This document shows, in pieces, positions 1 through 9,733 of a stretch of 61,509 nt of DNA (position 1 is the stretch's first letter; the number at the start of each line of letters is the position of its first letter). The position numbers were made by a program, and so were the translations under genes. The notes under the pieces were generated by a model, which was not told the origin of the DNA, did no database searches, and saw only the letters and a list, made by a program, of their open reading frames with translations. The DNA lies in NCBI RefSeq assembly GCF_000003815.2, contig NC_049981.1, positions 24,755,675 to 24,817,183 of the forward strand, written 5' to 3'. Source of the DNA: Branchiostoma floridae. Its lineage: Eukaryota; Chordata; Leptocardii; Amphioxiformes; Branchiostomatidae.

Positions 1-1400
1 ACAATGTAACAAAGCACAAGCCACAAGGTCTTCTCAAGTACAACTCTGATGGCACATGTTGCTTATATTTCCCTGATTCAACTTGGAGATACAATTGCTT
101 TGACCACCTCGAACCTGCCAGGAAGGGATACTTGACATAAAGTCAAAAGGATTTAGGCTTCAATGGTCCCAACATTGGAATAAGCCGGATGTTTTGTCAT
201 CTCCACTGGAACACAGCAGATATCTAATTCCGGTGTCAATTATTGTGTTAGTGTCGCTAACCAAGCAGAAGACTATCCCCTGAAAATAAGTAATGTGTAC
301 CAGTAACACTGCATGGTCACTAAGCAAGTCTTGATGATAACAATGTTGGCTTTGATCCAAGTCCCACCAAATCACTGCCAGCATGCCAGAAGACTGCACA
401 GTAGCAACGCTCTATTGATGGCTAATACCTGGAAACTTGGAGCAAGTTCAAATCAAAGAACATGAGTTTTGCGACCTTTGCATGAGAGCAGTGGAAGCAA
501 GTAAAAACTAAAAAGGATAGAAGTGCCCTGATTTGCGTTTTATTAAATAAAATGTGGTGTGTTTTGTGTTTTGTGTTTGGTTTTCCTAGATAAATGTCCT
601 GGTCTGTATTTTACTAAAATCCTCATGTTAAGGTTTGGTAATTGATTAATTTATGACAAAAACAGCTCCTTAATCATTCCCAATGAAACAATATTTCATG
701 CCATCAAATTTAATGGGTAAGATTATATATTAAATCAAATCATGATCTTAGCAATGGACCCAACCCTTGAATAAGCCCAAAAGTTATCAGACATGATTTG
801 ATTAAGTTATCTATTTTTTACGGATAGGAATAAACATCTCTAATTAAGACACATCAATTGTGTTTTGCTAAATGTTAGTAACTGCATTCACAGTCACCCA
901 ATGCTTAGTATTTCTTTCAATACTTGAAGATGAGTTTACTGTATCCTTTATGCTTCATTATCTATTCCTGAACTGTACATTGCTGGCAGTTGTCTTCAGT
1001 TGACCCTGAAGGTTAAGGTACTTGTCCAGTTTCTTGTTCGGTTTTTGAATGATGGATCTACCGGGTTTATAAAAGGTGATTGGGGTGACTTTGAAGTAAT
1101 GTTCAAGTTCGAAGGTTGTCAGGCGAAAGGCGTGACGAGGATTGTATATCATTTTAAGGTTAGAGAGGTGGAAAATGAAAGTGTCTGAATATTTTGGCAT
1201 GTATTTGATCATTGTTAACACTCTGACACATTCCCAAATCTGCAAAGCATTCATGTTATATAAGAACCAGTTTCAATAATAGTTTTTTGTTTCCAAGGTG
1301 TTATCCAATTTAGCAGTGACTATAACAATAGAATAATTGAAATAATTAGAAATTTATAAAATGATTTGATATAGATGAGCCATACCAATTACCATTCCCA

Positions 1401-1808
1401 AGACACAGTGGATAACAACCCACTGCATCTAGTGCCCCAAAAAGGCAATAATGGGACATTTTTCTTTTATGTTTTTACATAATATCTTCAAAATTGAGGT
1501 CACACATTTGGCCTTTAGTCAGTATTGCATAACATTGTCAAGGCTCATTGTTATGCCAAGCTCTTTTGACATGCTACTTAACATCCTCCAGAAAAAAAGA
1601 GTTATATAAGAGCCATTAACATGGAAATTTTTCATGTGTTGCAAAGTATCGTCAGAAATACCAATCATTTCTGAAGAAGGATTAGTGTTACACAACAGCC
1701 TTTTAACAAGATTTATGTTACCCAATAAACACAACTTTCTTCTTTTTTTAGAGTCCTATTGATTATATAAATTTTACTATGGGTACTGGGTTGTTATCCA
1801 CTGTGTCT
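1401..1808. repeat. Inverted pair of SINE tails, 22-bp perfect inverted repeat at its ends
   Basis: Positions 1401-1422 and 1787-1808 are perfect inverted complements (core ACACAGTGGATAACAACCC). The same motif forms the tail of the tRNA-derived SINE seen at 2519-2800 and elsewhere in the window. The left part continues like that tail (short C-rich and AAAAGGC stretch). Two oppositely oriented SINE fragments are therefore a better reading than a DNA transposon; no convincing target duplication is visible. Confidence 0.55.
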
Positions 1809-2097
1809 AAGGTACAGTATTAAAAGGATTCTATATCTCTCCTTCCACTAACTTTAGTCTCCAACTGAGTGTATGTTTGTACCCATTTAGACCTTGGTAG
1901 TGAGAAAAAATGTGTGTTTGAGGAATTTAGCAAATGACTATGTACATGCTACATGTAGCAAGCATAACCGCAAGGCCATTAGCACTATGTAAAAGGTAGG
2001 CATGGCCTTATACATGGAGTAACTTCCTTCAACCTACCACCGAGCTAAGGTCGTAAGGACTTGGCAAAATTATGTGGGATTCATGGAGCTTGAACAG

Positions 2098-2197
2098 AGT
2101 TCATCAGCAGGCAGCTGTCTGAAGAGGATCACATTATAAAAACAGTCACTCCCTGTGTCAGCCCTAGTCCCATTACAAACACTGTTGATGCCTACAG
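2098..2197 (+). CDS. WRN: WRN exon (third from last)
   Basis: The frame is open between an in-frame TGA at 2091-2093 and the donor CAG|gtaatc at 2197/2198. It encodes a segment with LSEEDHIIKTVTP, which resembles human WRN LTPEVQKIIADVI. It ends in phase 2. The acceptor could be any of several AGs between 2096 and 2111, so the left edge is approximate. Confidence 0.55.
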
Positions 2198-3960
2198 GTA
2201 ATCATCTTTCCATTTGTGAATGATTGGAGTGTTGGCATCCTTCCTGTTTTGCCAGTGCAGTGACGTCAGTAGCCACTTACTGATGATGCTTGCCTTTGTG
2301 CAGTTGTCAGGGAAGAGACTTCATTTCTGAAACCATTTTAACATTGTGCATTATATAACATAGTAACAACAAGGCTAACGTCCGTTGTAACAAAGAGTGG
2401 AGTAGATCCTTAGTCTACAAATTATCACTGAGGTTTTTCTAAACGTGCTGGCTTCATGATTTATTAGCATGAATGAATGAATGAAAGCTGGGGGGATTTT
2501 GCATTGTGTTTTACTGTTGATGATCGCCTAGCAGTAAGAAGACATGGGATACAGGGGTCATGGTTGAATTTCTTTCTGGCACTGTGACTAGATATTGTGT
2601 CCATTGGAAATGCCTTTCCTTAATACAGGCTTTCCTCACTTTACCAATGGGTACCTGACTTCAGATGTGGAGGTAAAATAGGCAGTGAAAAGAGAGGAAT
2701 GGGCCCTGCCTTCCAATGCCATTCCCAAGATGATTAACAACCCAATATACATGCCTGTATACAGCCTCAAAAGGGCTATGGGACCTTTACCTTTTCTTTA
2801 ATATGTAGTTTCCATAGGCATGGCAAATTCAAATCTTCTCAAAGACTTGTATCAATTATGCTAAAATTTTCTGTATGTCTTCACCAGATATTAGCCGTCT
2901 GTCAGCCATCAAGGAGGTCCTACCAAACCACATAGACTATGGCCACATCAAGATGGTCCTAGCCATTCTACAGCTGCAGTTTGGGATGGCAGTTCCAGAC
3001 GATGCCGATATATATGGGAACTTGGTAGGAAATTTCATTTAGACATAGATCCTACGGCATAGAACACTTCGAGAAGCTTGTGGCTAACATCGCCTTTATC
3101 ATGATATTGATGATGCGTAAACGGTGCACATTTACCAATCCAATCTATGTTGTCACGGTAATGATTTTGTTTGCACAGTGCTACCCACAGTCTCCCAGCA
3201 TACAATGGGATCAATGAAAAGGTCTATTCCATAGGCTTCCACTGAGACCTCTTGTTTTGAACTGTACTTGTATTATGGAACTCCTTTAGTGTAGCTGTGC
3301 ATAGTTTTGTTATGTTGTATCATGCATAAAACATAGTGCCTCTGTCCCTGGTGCTGAACAATACTCCTAGATATTTTTGCCAAAAAATTCCTGTCCCAGA
3401 TGCTAAATGTATTTCTGTTTCTTGTGCTGAACAGTATTTATGCCACATTGCTTTCTATGTTTATCAGTCCTTGGAGCTAAATTTTTTCATAGAATCATGT
3501 TGTTTCCAATTACATTCCTGTCCCTGGTGCTAAATGTATTTTGGTTTCTGGTGCTGAACAGCATTTATGCCACATTTGTTTAAACAAATGTTTATCAGTC
3601 CTTGGAGCTAAATATGGTTCATACAATCATGTTTTTTTCTATCCTTTGTGCTGAATTCCATCTAACCCATGCTGTTTTTTATCTATCCACGTTTTTAGTT
3701 CTAAATCATATGAACATTGCTCCATTTTGTGTTCTTTCCAGTCAAATGTACAGCCGTCCCAGCTCCTCTCTCAGTTTGCTGCAAGTCCCCGAGCCAGCAG
3801 CAGCTATACCAGTGCCTCCCAGTCCACACAGTCCCCATCCCAGCCACCAGACTCACAGGGAACTAAACGAAAGCTACCATCTTGGCTGGACAGCAGCAAA
3901 AGAGGGTACAGAAGTGGTGGTAGTAAAAAATCTAAATCTGGAGGTTTGTTTGGCATGTAG
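2098..3960 (+). CDS. WRN: WRN (Werner syndrome RecQ helicase/exonuclease), C-terminal three coding exons, 5' partial
   Basis: Exons 2098(approx.)-2197, 2895-3024 and 3742-3960 join in frame (phases 2 and 0) and end in TAG. WRN is a nuclear RecQ helicase with a 3'-5' exonuclease, acting in double-strand-break repair and replication-fork maintenance. Seen: the joined peptide has the post-HRDC helix-turn-helix segment SRLSAIKEVLPNHIDYGHIK, which I align with the human C-terminal segment containing LVPENIDTYLIHMAIEIL. The end has KRKLPSWL followed by KSKSGGLFG, the same order as the human APLF-type and XLF-type Ku-binding motifs (human RLPVWF, then a GGLFS end). The exonuclease, helicase, RQC and HRDC exons are outside the window to the left. 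The gene runs towards CCSER, tail to tail. The acceptor of the first exon is uncertain, because its upstream pyrimidine tract is poor. Identity is likely because two independent C-terminal signatures agree. Confidence 0.8.
2519..2800 (+). mobile_element. tRNA-derived SINE (family with ACAGTGGATAACAACCC-type tail)
   Basis: A degenerate pol III box A region (GATCGCCTAGCAGT) and box B (GGTCATGGTTGAATT) head the element. They are followed by TTGTGTCCATTGGAAATGCC, GGGTACCTGACTTCAG, GAGGAATGGGC and CCATTCCCAAGATGATTAAC. The same order of blocks occurs at 34216-34480 and 42185-42420, showing a dispersed family. It lies in the WRN intron before exon 2895-3024. Confidence 0.65.
2895..3024 (+). CDS. 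WRN: WRN exon (second from last), helix-turn-helix domain
   Basis: The acceptor ttcaccagatattag|CC supplies the single base needed after the preceding phase-2 donor; using the AG seven bases earlier would create a stop. The exon encodes SRLSAIKEVLPNHIDYG and continues with IKMVLAILQLQFG, the C-terminal RecQ/WRN helix-turn-helix type domain. The donor is CTTG|gtagga in phase 0. Confidence 0.75.
3388..3640 (+). repeat. Tandem duplication, about 127-bp unit, two copies, in WRN last intron
   Basis: Both units have the blocks CCTGTCCC, GCTAAATGTATTT, TTTCTxGTGCTGAACAG, TATTTATGCCACATT and TTTATCAGTCCTTGGAGCTA. The second unit contains an extra 18-bp perfect palindrome at 3573-3590. A shorter CTGGTGCTGAACA motif also recurs just upstream and at about 4805. 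Confidence 0.75.
3742..3960 (+). CDS. WRN: WRN terminal exon with SQ/TQ cluster and two Ku-binding motifs
   Basis: The acceptor gttctttccag|TCA is strong and phase 0. The exon encodes 72 residues and a stop. The first part is disordered and rich in S, Q and P, with six SQ or TQ dipeptides, the preferred ATM/ATR/DNA-PK phosphorylation sites. The tail has KRKLPSWL (APLF-type Ku80-binding motif) and KKSKSGGLFG just before the stop (XLF-type Ku-binding motif). Both motif types are known at the human WRN C-terminus. The basic runs may also serve as a nuclear localisation signal. Confidence 0.8.
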   Translation, partial: SNVQPSQLLSQFAASPRASSSYTSASQSTQSPSQPPDSQGTKRKLPSWLDSSKRGYRSGGSKKSKSGGLFGM

Positions 3961-4439
3961 TAGAGTTAGTGTCAGACTCTTGCTAAGGATCTTACAAGTA
4001 TATAGTAGCTTCTAAAACTACTCAAAGCTTTATGTTGTTTCAGAACTTTTTCAAAAAAGCAGGTAATGTCCAGCCTTTGTTAATCACTTTACATTGAACT
4101 GTACAATTGACATGATTATGGCACTGCTAGATCAGGTCTATCCTGCAGTAATGACATTGGGGCAATGATTATAGTAAAATTCAAAACAAGGATGACTTAG
4201 TTTGTCATTTGTGTTTGATACATGTCAATCTGAGAGGACAGCATATTAATAGCTAAGCTCTCAACATTACTACATTCCATGTTATATTTGTAGACACTCT
4301 ACTTACTTTATAGAAAACCCATAGGGGTGTATAAATATTATATTTGGTATACAGTTACTACAGATAGTACTGAGTTACTAATTTTTGGCATAAAATTATT
4401 AAAGTTTCCCTTTGTTTTGTTTTGTGACATGAAAGAAAA

Positions 4440-4445
4440 AATAAA
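4440..4445 (+). terminator. Candidate polyadenylation signal of WRN
   Basis: AATAAA lies about 480 nt downstream of the WRN stop codon. It is the first canonical hexamer seen after the gene, and an ATTAAA about 40 nt earlier is an alternative. Cleavage-site evidence is not available from sequence alone. Confidence 0.4.
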
Positions 4446-5250
4446 CAAGGCAGTAGGAAGCTACTTTTTTGTCTTGGATTACTTCTAGCCATGCTGTATG
4501 TATGAATTACACAAATTTGCAATCCAGCAGTTTGTCTCCTTTTATTAGCTAAAAGTGAAACCCTTCTCTATACACCAAGTCGAGCATAGTTAACACATCA
4601 AGTCTCAGCAGACGCTTCTCCATGAAATTAAATCTTTTATTCAGAAGTACTCACAACGTAGTACATGTACACATCAGGAACACATTCACAGCACGTACAT
4701 ATGTATGAACATGGCAAAACATAATGGATGCTAAATGCACTATAACAAATTTAACAGTTTAGAATTCCCAAATCTCTAATATAATTAAAGTAACAGACCT
4801 TTCCCTGGTGCTGAACACCAAAAGTGACACCCTCAGAAGACGGACTGTATTTCATTTCCAGCTATATTGAAGGGAAATTAAAGACCACTAGACCTTCCCC
4901 TTTTAGCTTGATGTGACAACTTTGGTATCTTGTAGACCTTGCTGCTGAAGAATCTGTGTAGCTTTGTACAGAAATTCTTCCACAGAGGTAAATTATCCAT
5001 TTAATATTGTTCTTTCCAGTGATATTACCAGATAAGTTCAATGACATACAACAGTACATTTGTTTTGCCATAAGAATGAGATCCTATTACATTATTTGTG
5101 TAAGGTTTGCTGCAAATATAACCCTGGCATAAATTATAGCATATTTTCTTTAATTGAAGGCATTCATTTATTTCTAAAAACAAAAAAGGCAAGTATACCA
5201 CAGGAATAAGCCAAGAAAACTACTTGCATATGACAGACTATTTCTCGTAA

Positions 5251-5611
5251 GGCCACACCAATTTAATTCCTTGGTTCACGGATTCGCTCGCTCCTATTTT
5301 TTGGAAAATAAAATAAAAATAAAAATTACCACTCAGCAAATTTTCACCATTAATGAAACCATTCACCAACTTTCTGGTGTAGCAAATTGGCCTTTATATT
5401 ATAAACTCCTTAAAGTGTGGGTACAGGTGCTGTTACTGTACAATAATAGTGTTTTTGTACTTTTTTCAAGCTGAAAACTTTTTTTCTTTATGTTTTGGAT
5501 TAGCCGTTACCTTTACCCCAACCATTTTACAATTTTTATTTTTATTTCGCCCTCTCGATCCATATTTTTTATGAAAAAATCCGTGAACCAAGAAATTAAA
5601 TTGGTGTGGCC
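5251..5611. mobile_element. PIF/Harbinger-like MITE, 361 bp
   Basis: The ends are inverted repeats of about 34 bp starting GGCCACACCAATTTAATTCC; the left end continues TTGGTTCACGGATT and the right is its complement with one mismatch. Both sides are flanked by TAA (5248-5250 and 5612-5614), fitting the three-base TWA target duplication of Harbinger elements. No transposase remains. Confidence 0.75.
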
Positions 5612-7327
5612 TAAAGGAGAAATAAAATTGCATATTATTTCTGTTCAAACCAATATGGCATACTGAAGGTATTTCCACATTACAGATGATCCATGATATC
5701 GTACACTAAAACACTGATAGTAAAATTCTTGCAACATCTAGAAGCAGAGTTAAATAGAATTTTCTTGACATTATTTAGCAACATTTCTTTTGTACATGGT
5801 TCTGTTAAACATGACGATGCTATCATTAGAGCCTTTTGAACAAAGTAGGCTTTTTAAATTAATCAACCCGTTGGTTGCATGCAGGCCAATAATATTTGCT
5901 TCTTCCCTATTTAAGTCTGTTCTGATGCAAACTGATCATTAGTCTGTGCAAGTTTGACAACTTCTAACAAGCTTACCTCATCTAACTCCCTTTAATGATG
6001 CCAAGCCACATCAATCTGTCATGATCAGTAACCGAACTGGAAAGCTCATTTCATTTATGTGCCAATTATAGTCACTTCAAGGAACCTACAGGGAACCCTA
6101 CATAATGATAAAAGCTTTAAAATTTTCTACCTTAAAGGTACTCAAATGTATTAGATATTCACAGCAAACAGCTAATATTTTAGATTTTTAAATCAAATGT
6201 TATCAATATCTATTGAGTCTTCGACTGAACTGACTGAACTGACTGACTGATTTATCAAGTCATTTTTCAGCACATTTGCCTCATGATTTCAGAAGCTACC
6301 TACAACGTCCTCTTAGCGTTCATGGTACGAAAAATTCATTTTTGCCAGATGTGATTTAAAATTATGTGCATTATTATGGCCATATGCGTCACTCCTTGAG
6401 TACTGGTATGCAATTAAATCCACACAGAAACCAGAATATTAGCATTGCCAGTAATCCCAAGTTGAGTACCTTTAGGATTTTGAAAATGTCACTGAATATT
6501 ATTGACACCTGATAATGGTATAATTGCCTATATTTGATGTATTATTTAACACAAAATGCTTTCTAAGTCTGGCAGCTCAAGCAAAAGTTGTTAAAATCAT
6601 CCTTTACTTTTGAAATAAGCCTTATTTGTATCAGCAGTGCAACATTTTATATATAATACATGACTATAATAAACACCTTACAGCTGATATTTGTTACTAC
6701 ACTGTCAGATAAAAGCATGCAGCATCTGTCTTTCCACACTGCAAGGTCATTGAAATAATTCATAAATTTCACCTTAAAGCTTCATAATTTTCTTTCACTA
6801 TCCAAAAATAAACATAATTCCTCTGGTTTAACTAGCCCTGATGTCAGTTTATAACACTAATAATATCCCATAATTAGGGTCAACCTGACTTCCGTGCACA
6901 TAGGTTATTAGCTATACACATAATAATTGTGGTGGGTTCTTTAAATATGCAAATGTGTGATTCTCTCCAACTAACCGTTTATGATGATACTGGTATGTCA
7001 TCATATAGCAATTGCAATTGCTTATACATGTAGGTTATATAAGTAATTACTATGACAAATAAAAGTTCTTTACCTTACCTTGGACTTGTGCAAGTATGTG
7101 TACAATCTTGCTCAATCTTACCAAGTACCTTGCATGAGAATTTTTCTGACTTGCAACATATTTCAACAATATATTAATCCAAGCACATCTGTTCTTTTCA
7201 CCACAATTACGAATGTCTCTATCATTTACGTCAATAAGCACACATGCTATTAAAAGCACAACATATGTTACTTTATAGGTATTGCACATGCAGCAAATTT
7301 ATAAAGCCAGCCTTAGGGCCAAGCTGA

Positions 7328-7556
7328 TACATTTAATATGATTACCAACATTCACTTAATATATATGGCTCATCACTACTAATAATGTTTTATGTTGCAA
7401 TTAAGAGCTGCAAGGTTTTTTCTCACATCTTAATATTCTGCTGCTACATTTAATATGATTACCGACATTCACTTAATATATATGGCTCATCATTTAAATA
7501 ATGTTTTATGTTGCAATTAAGAGCTGCAAGGTTTTTTCTCACATCTTAATATTCTA
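7328..7556. repeat. Recent 117-bp tandem duplication downstream of CCSER
   Basis: Two adjacent copies starting TACATTTAATATGATTACC at 7328 and 7445 are nearly identical, including TTATGTTGCAATTAAGAGCT. They differ at a few bases around the CTACTAATAATG/TTTAAATAATG site, so the duplication is young. Confidence 0.85.
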
Positions 7557-7941
7557 CGTGACTAACATTTAATTTTCCACATGTTAACTATAGAAGTGTA
7601 ATTAAGTTACCTTATCCCCAAAGGGCTGAGGATCACCATAATTGTGTACAGAAGCACCCAAAGTACACCAAAGGTCCATTTACTGGACAAGCAACATTAT
7701 ACAACATCTATAGTATCTAGATTAAACTGACATTATACATAACTTCTGCCATAACATTCTGTCGCTGACCTTGTTTCCATGTGATATATGTGATTTCTGC
7801 ACTTACTTTGTTTAAATGGATTCTGACTGGTCTGTGCTGATAAATATAAATCTCAAAGTTAGTTAACTGGAATAAGCCGTGTACAGTAATTGATTAATAT
7901 GTGCTCAGCTACAAAGATCACGATCATCTTGTGCATGAACC

Positions 7942-9733
7942 CTAACGCTTGTACCATTTCCCAAACACAGGGATACGACCCTTGCTCCTCCCTTTTGGCG
8001 TAGGAGCATTCTCTTCAGTGCCAGCTGCAGTTCCTCCACTTGGAGTAGAGGGAGCTGCTTTACCTGCCTTGTCCATTACGGTTTCTGATGCCTGTGCTGA
8101 TGGGTGTTTTCCTTCCTTTCTGCTCTGTTTCTCTGTGTTCTCCTTTGTAGCCTTAGACTTTGGGAAGGTGAAACTTCGCCCCCTCATCTCTGGGATGCTG
8201 GACTCCCTCGGCTGACCTGCAAACCTTTGCCCACCTCTACCCTGTGAGGGCAGAGGCATTCTGCTTTCCTTCTTCCCTTGGTACTTCAACGCTGCCAAGC
8301 TCTGACTCTTTCCTTTTGCTAAAGCCCCTTCAGTATTCACATCCCCGGGTGTGTTTTTCTTCATGGAGGGAATTCCGCTCCTCCCTTGCTCCTGGAGGCC
8401 TGTGTAACTTTGACTTCTTCCAATAACACCTTCTGTCGTGGACCTTTCTTTACTCTTCTGATACATGGGGATGCCCCTGCGCCCTTGCGTTCCTTTCAAC
8501 GCAGCGAAACTTTGTGACCTCTCTCTGAGGGGTTGTGCACCACCTTGTGCGGGTGAGCCTGCAGTCAGGACATCTGCATATGACGAATTGCCATGCTGAT
8601 AACCTGATGCTGGTCTACCAAATCCTGCAAAGCTCAGGCTTCTTTCTCTAATTGTCTCCAACCCTTGGTCAGCACCACTGCTCCTTTGCTGAGAAGATTC
8701 ACCATCTTCTTGCCTTTGTTCTTGCGGTAGTGGCTGCATGCTGCTGAAAGCTGCTGCCAGTGGTTTCTTGCCTTCATTCTTGCCATCTTTTGTCAGATCA
8801 CTTTGGGTAATCTCATATGTCATCTCCTGTGCATTTCCCTTCTCTTCCTCTACTTCCAGGGTGATGTTGACAACATCTGATTCTGTAAGGCAGGCTGAAA
8901 GATCATCTTTCTCAATGGAGAATGTTGTATTGAGAGAATGGGAATCTTGCACTGAAGACAATTCATGATCAGAACTGGCCAGAGTATCAACTGTTGTGGC
9001 TGCAACATCAGGGCTTGTGATGGAAGGTGACTGGTCTGTGCTGATATCTGTACAATTCATATACTCATGGTTTTGCTGCTGCTTCTGTTGCTCTTCCCTT
9101 TTGATCTCTTCACTGTCTGTAGTTGGAGAAAGGAGGCACTTTGCTTCATGATCTTCGGTTGCAGCACTGTCTCTGCCTTCAGCACCAAGGACAGGGACAG
9201 GACTGCTGTCTTTGCTGCTCTCTATGGTTTTGCATGTTTCCTGTTCTTGATTTTTGTACATCACCACTTCTTTCTTTGTAATCTGCATCTTCTCATCATG
9301 AGTTGTCAATGGGTCAGCAGATGTCACTTCAGCACCAAGGAGAGACATGGTGGCTACAAGTCCGTCCCCTTCTGTGCTTCCTGATGGAAGCTGATTTCCA
9401 ACTACTGTTACATCTTCAACCTCAATGCAAGAATCATTCTTATCATATGGTAGCTGTGGGGCAATGCTTTCACTGATTTGGTTATAATCTTCAGTAGTAA
9501 GGGATGCAAAGTCATGTTTTTCCTTGTAAGCCTCTGGCTTCAGCTTGTCTATGTCAATATCGTCCACCTTTGCTACTGCTGTGCTCTTTATGTTATGGGT
9601 GCTTACATCATTATGATAAACTGAAAGAATGTCCAGGGTCTGCTCTGTATCACTTAGATGCTGTTGACTTGATGACGAATGGTGAATGCCTCCTCTCTCT
9701 TCCTCTTCTCCATCAGACACCGGAAGGTTTTGG
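7942..9733 (-). CDS. CCSER: CCSER terminal exon, long disordered tail with SxIP-like repeats
   Basis: The acceptor catgttgtag|CC is phase 2. It encodes residues 703-1299 in one exon. The first half is acidic and rich in S, T, D and E. From about residue 1065 there are four diverged repeats starting RERSLSF, RERSQSF, GRSQSY and GKSQSL, several followed by a basic-x-IP motif (RRGIP, RSGIP, later ESSIP). The protein ends KGRIPVFGKWYKR. S/T-x-I-P in a basic, serine-rich context is the binding signature for EB-family plus-end proteins. The tail has no counterpart I recall in human CCSER1. Confidence 0.85.

Larger units (their letters stand above)
4446..7941. other. Convergent intergenic region between WRN and CCSER
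   Basis: AT-rich sequence between the two 3' ends. It holds a Harbinger-like MITE (5251-5611) and a recent tandem duplication (7328-7556). No supported coding exon, RNA gene or other ordered motif was seen; the CCSER 3'UTR must lie in its right part. Confidence 0.6.

Noticed and set aside
958-1254. 98-codon - strand frame left of the WRN exons
   Set aside because: Antisense within a probable WRN intron, no recognised domain, AT-rich codon use.
1401-1808. A 408-bp MITE with 22-bp perfect TIRs
   Set aside because: The TIR motif is the tail of the SINE family found elsewhere, and no target duplication is visible; two inverted SINE fragments explain it better.
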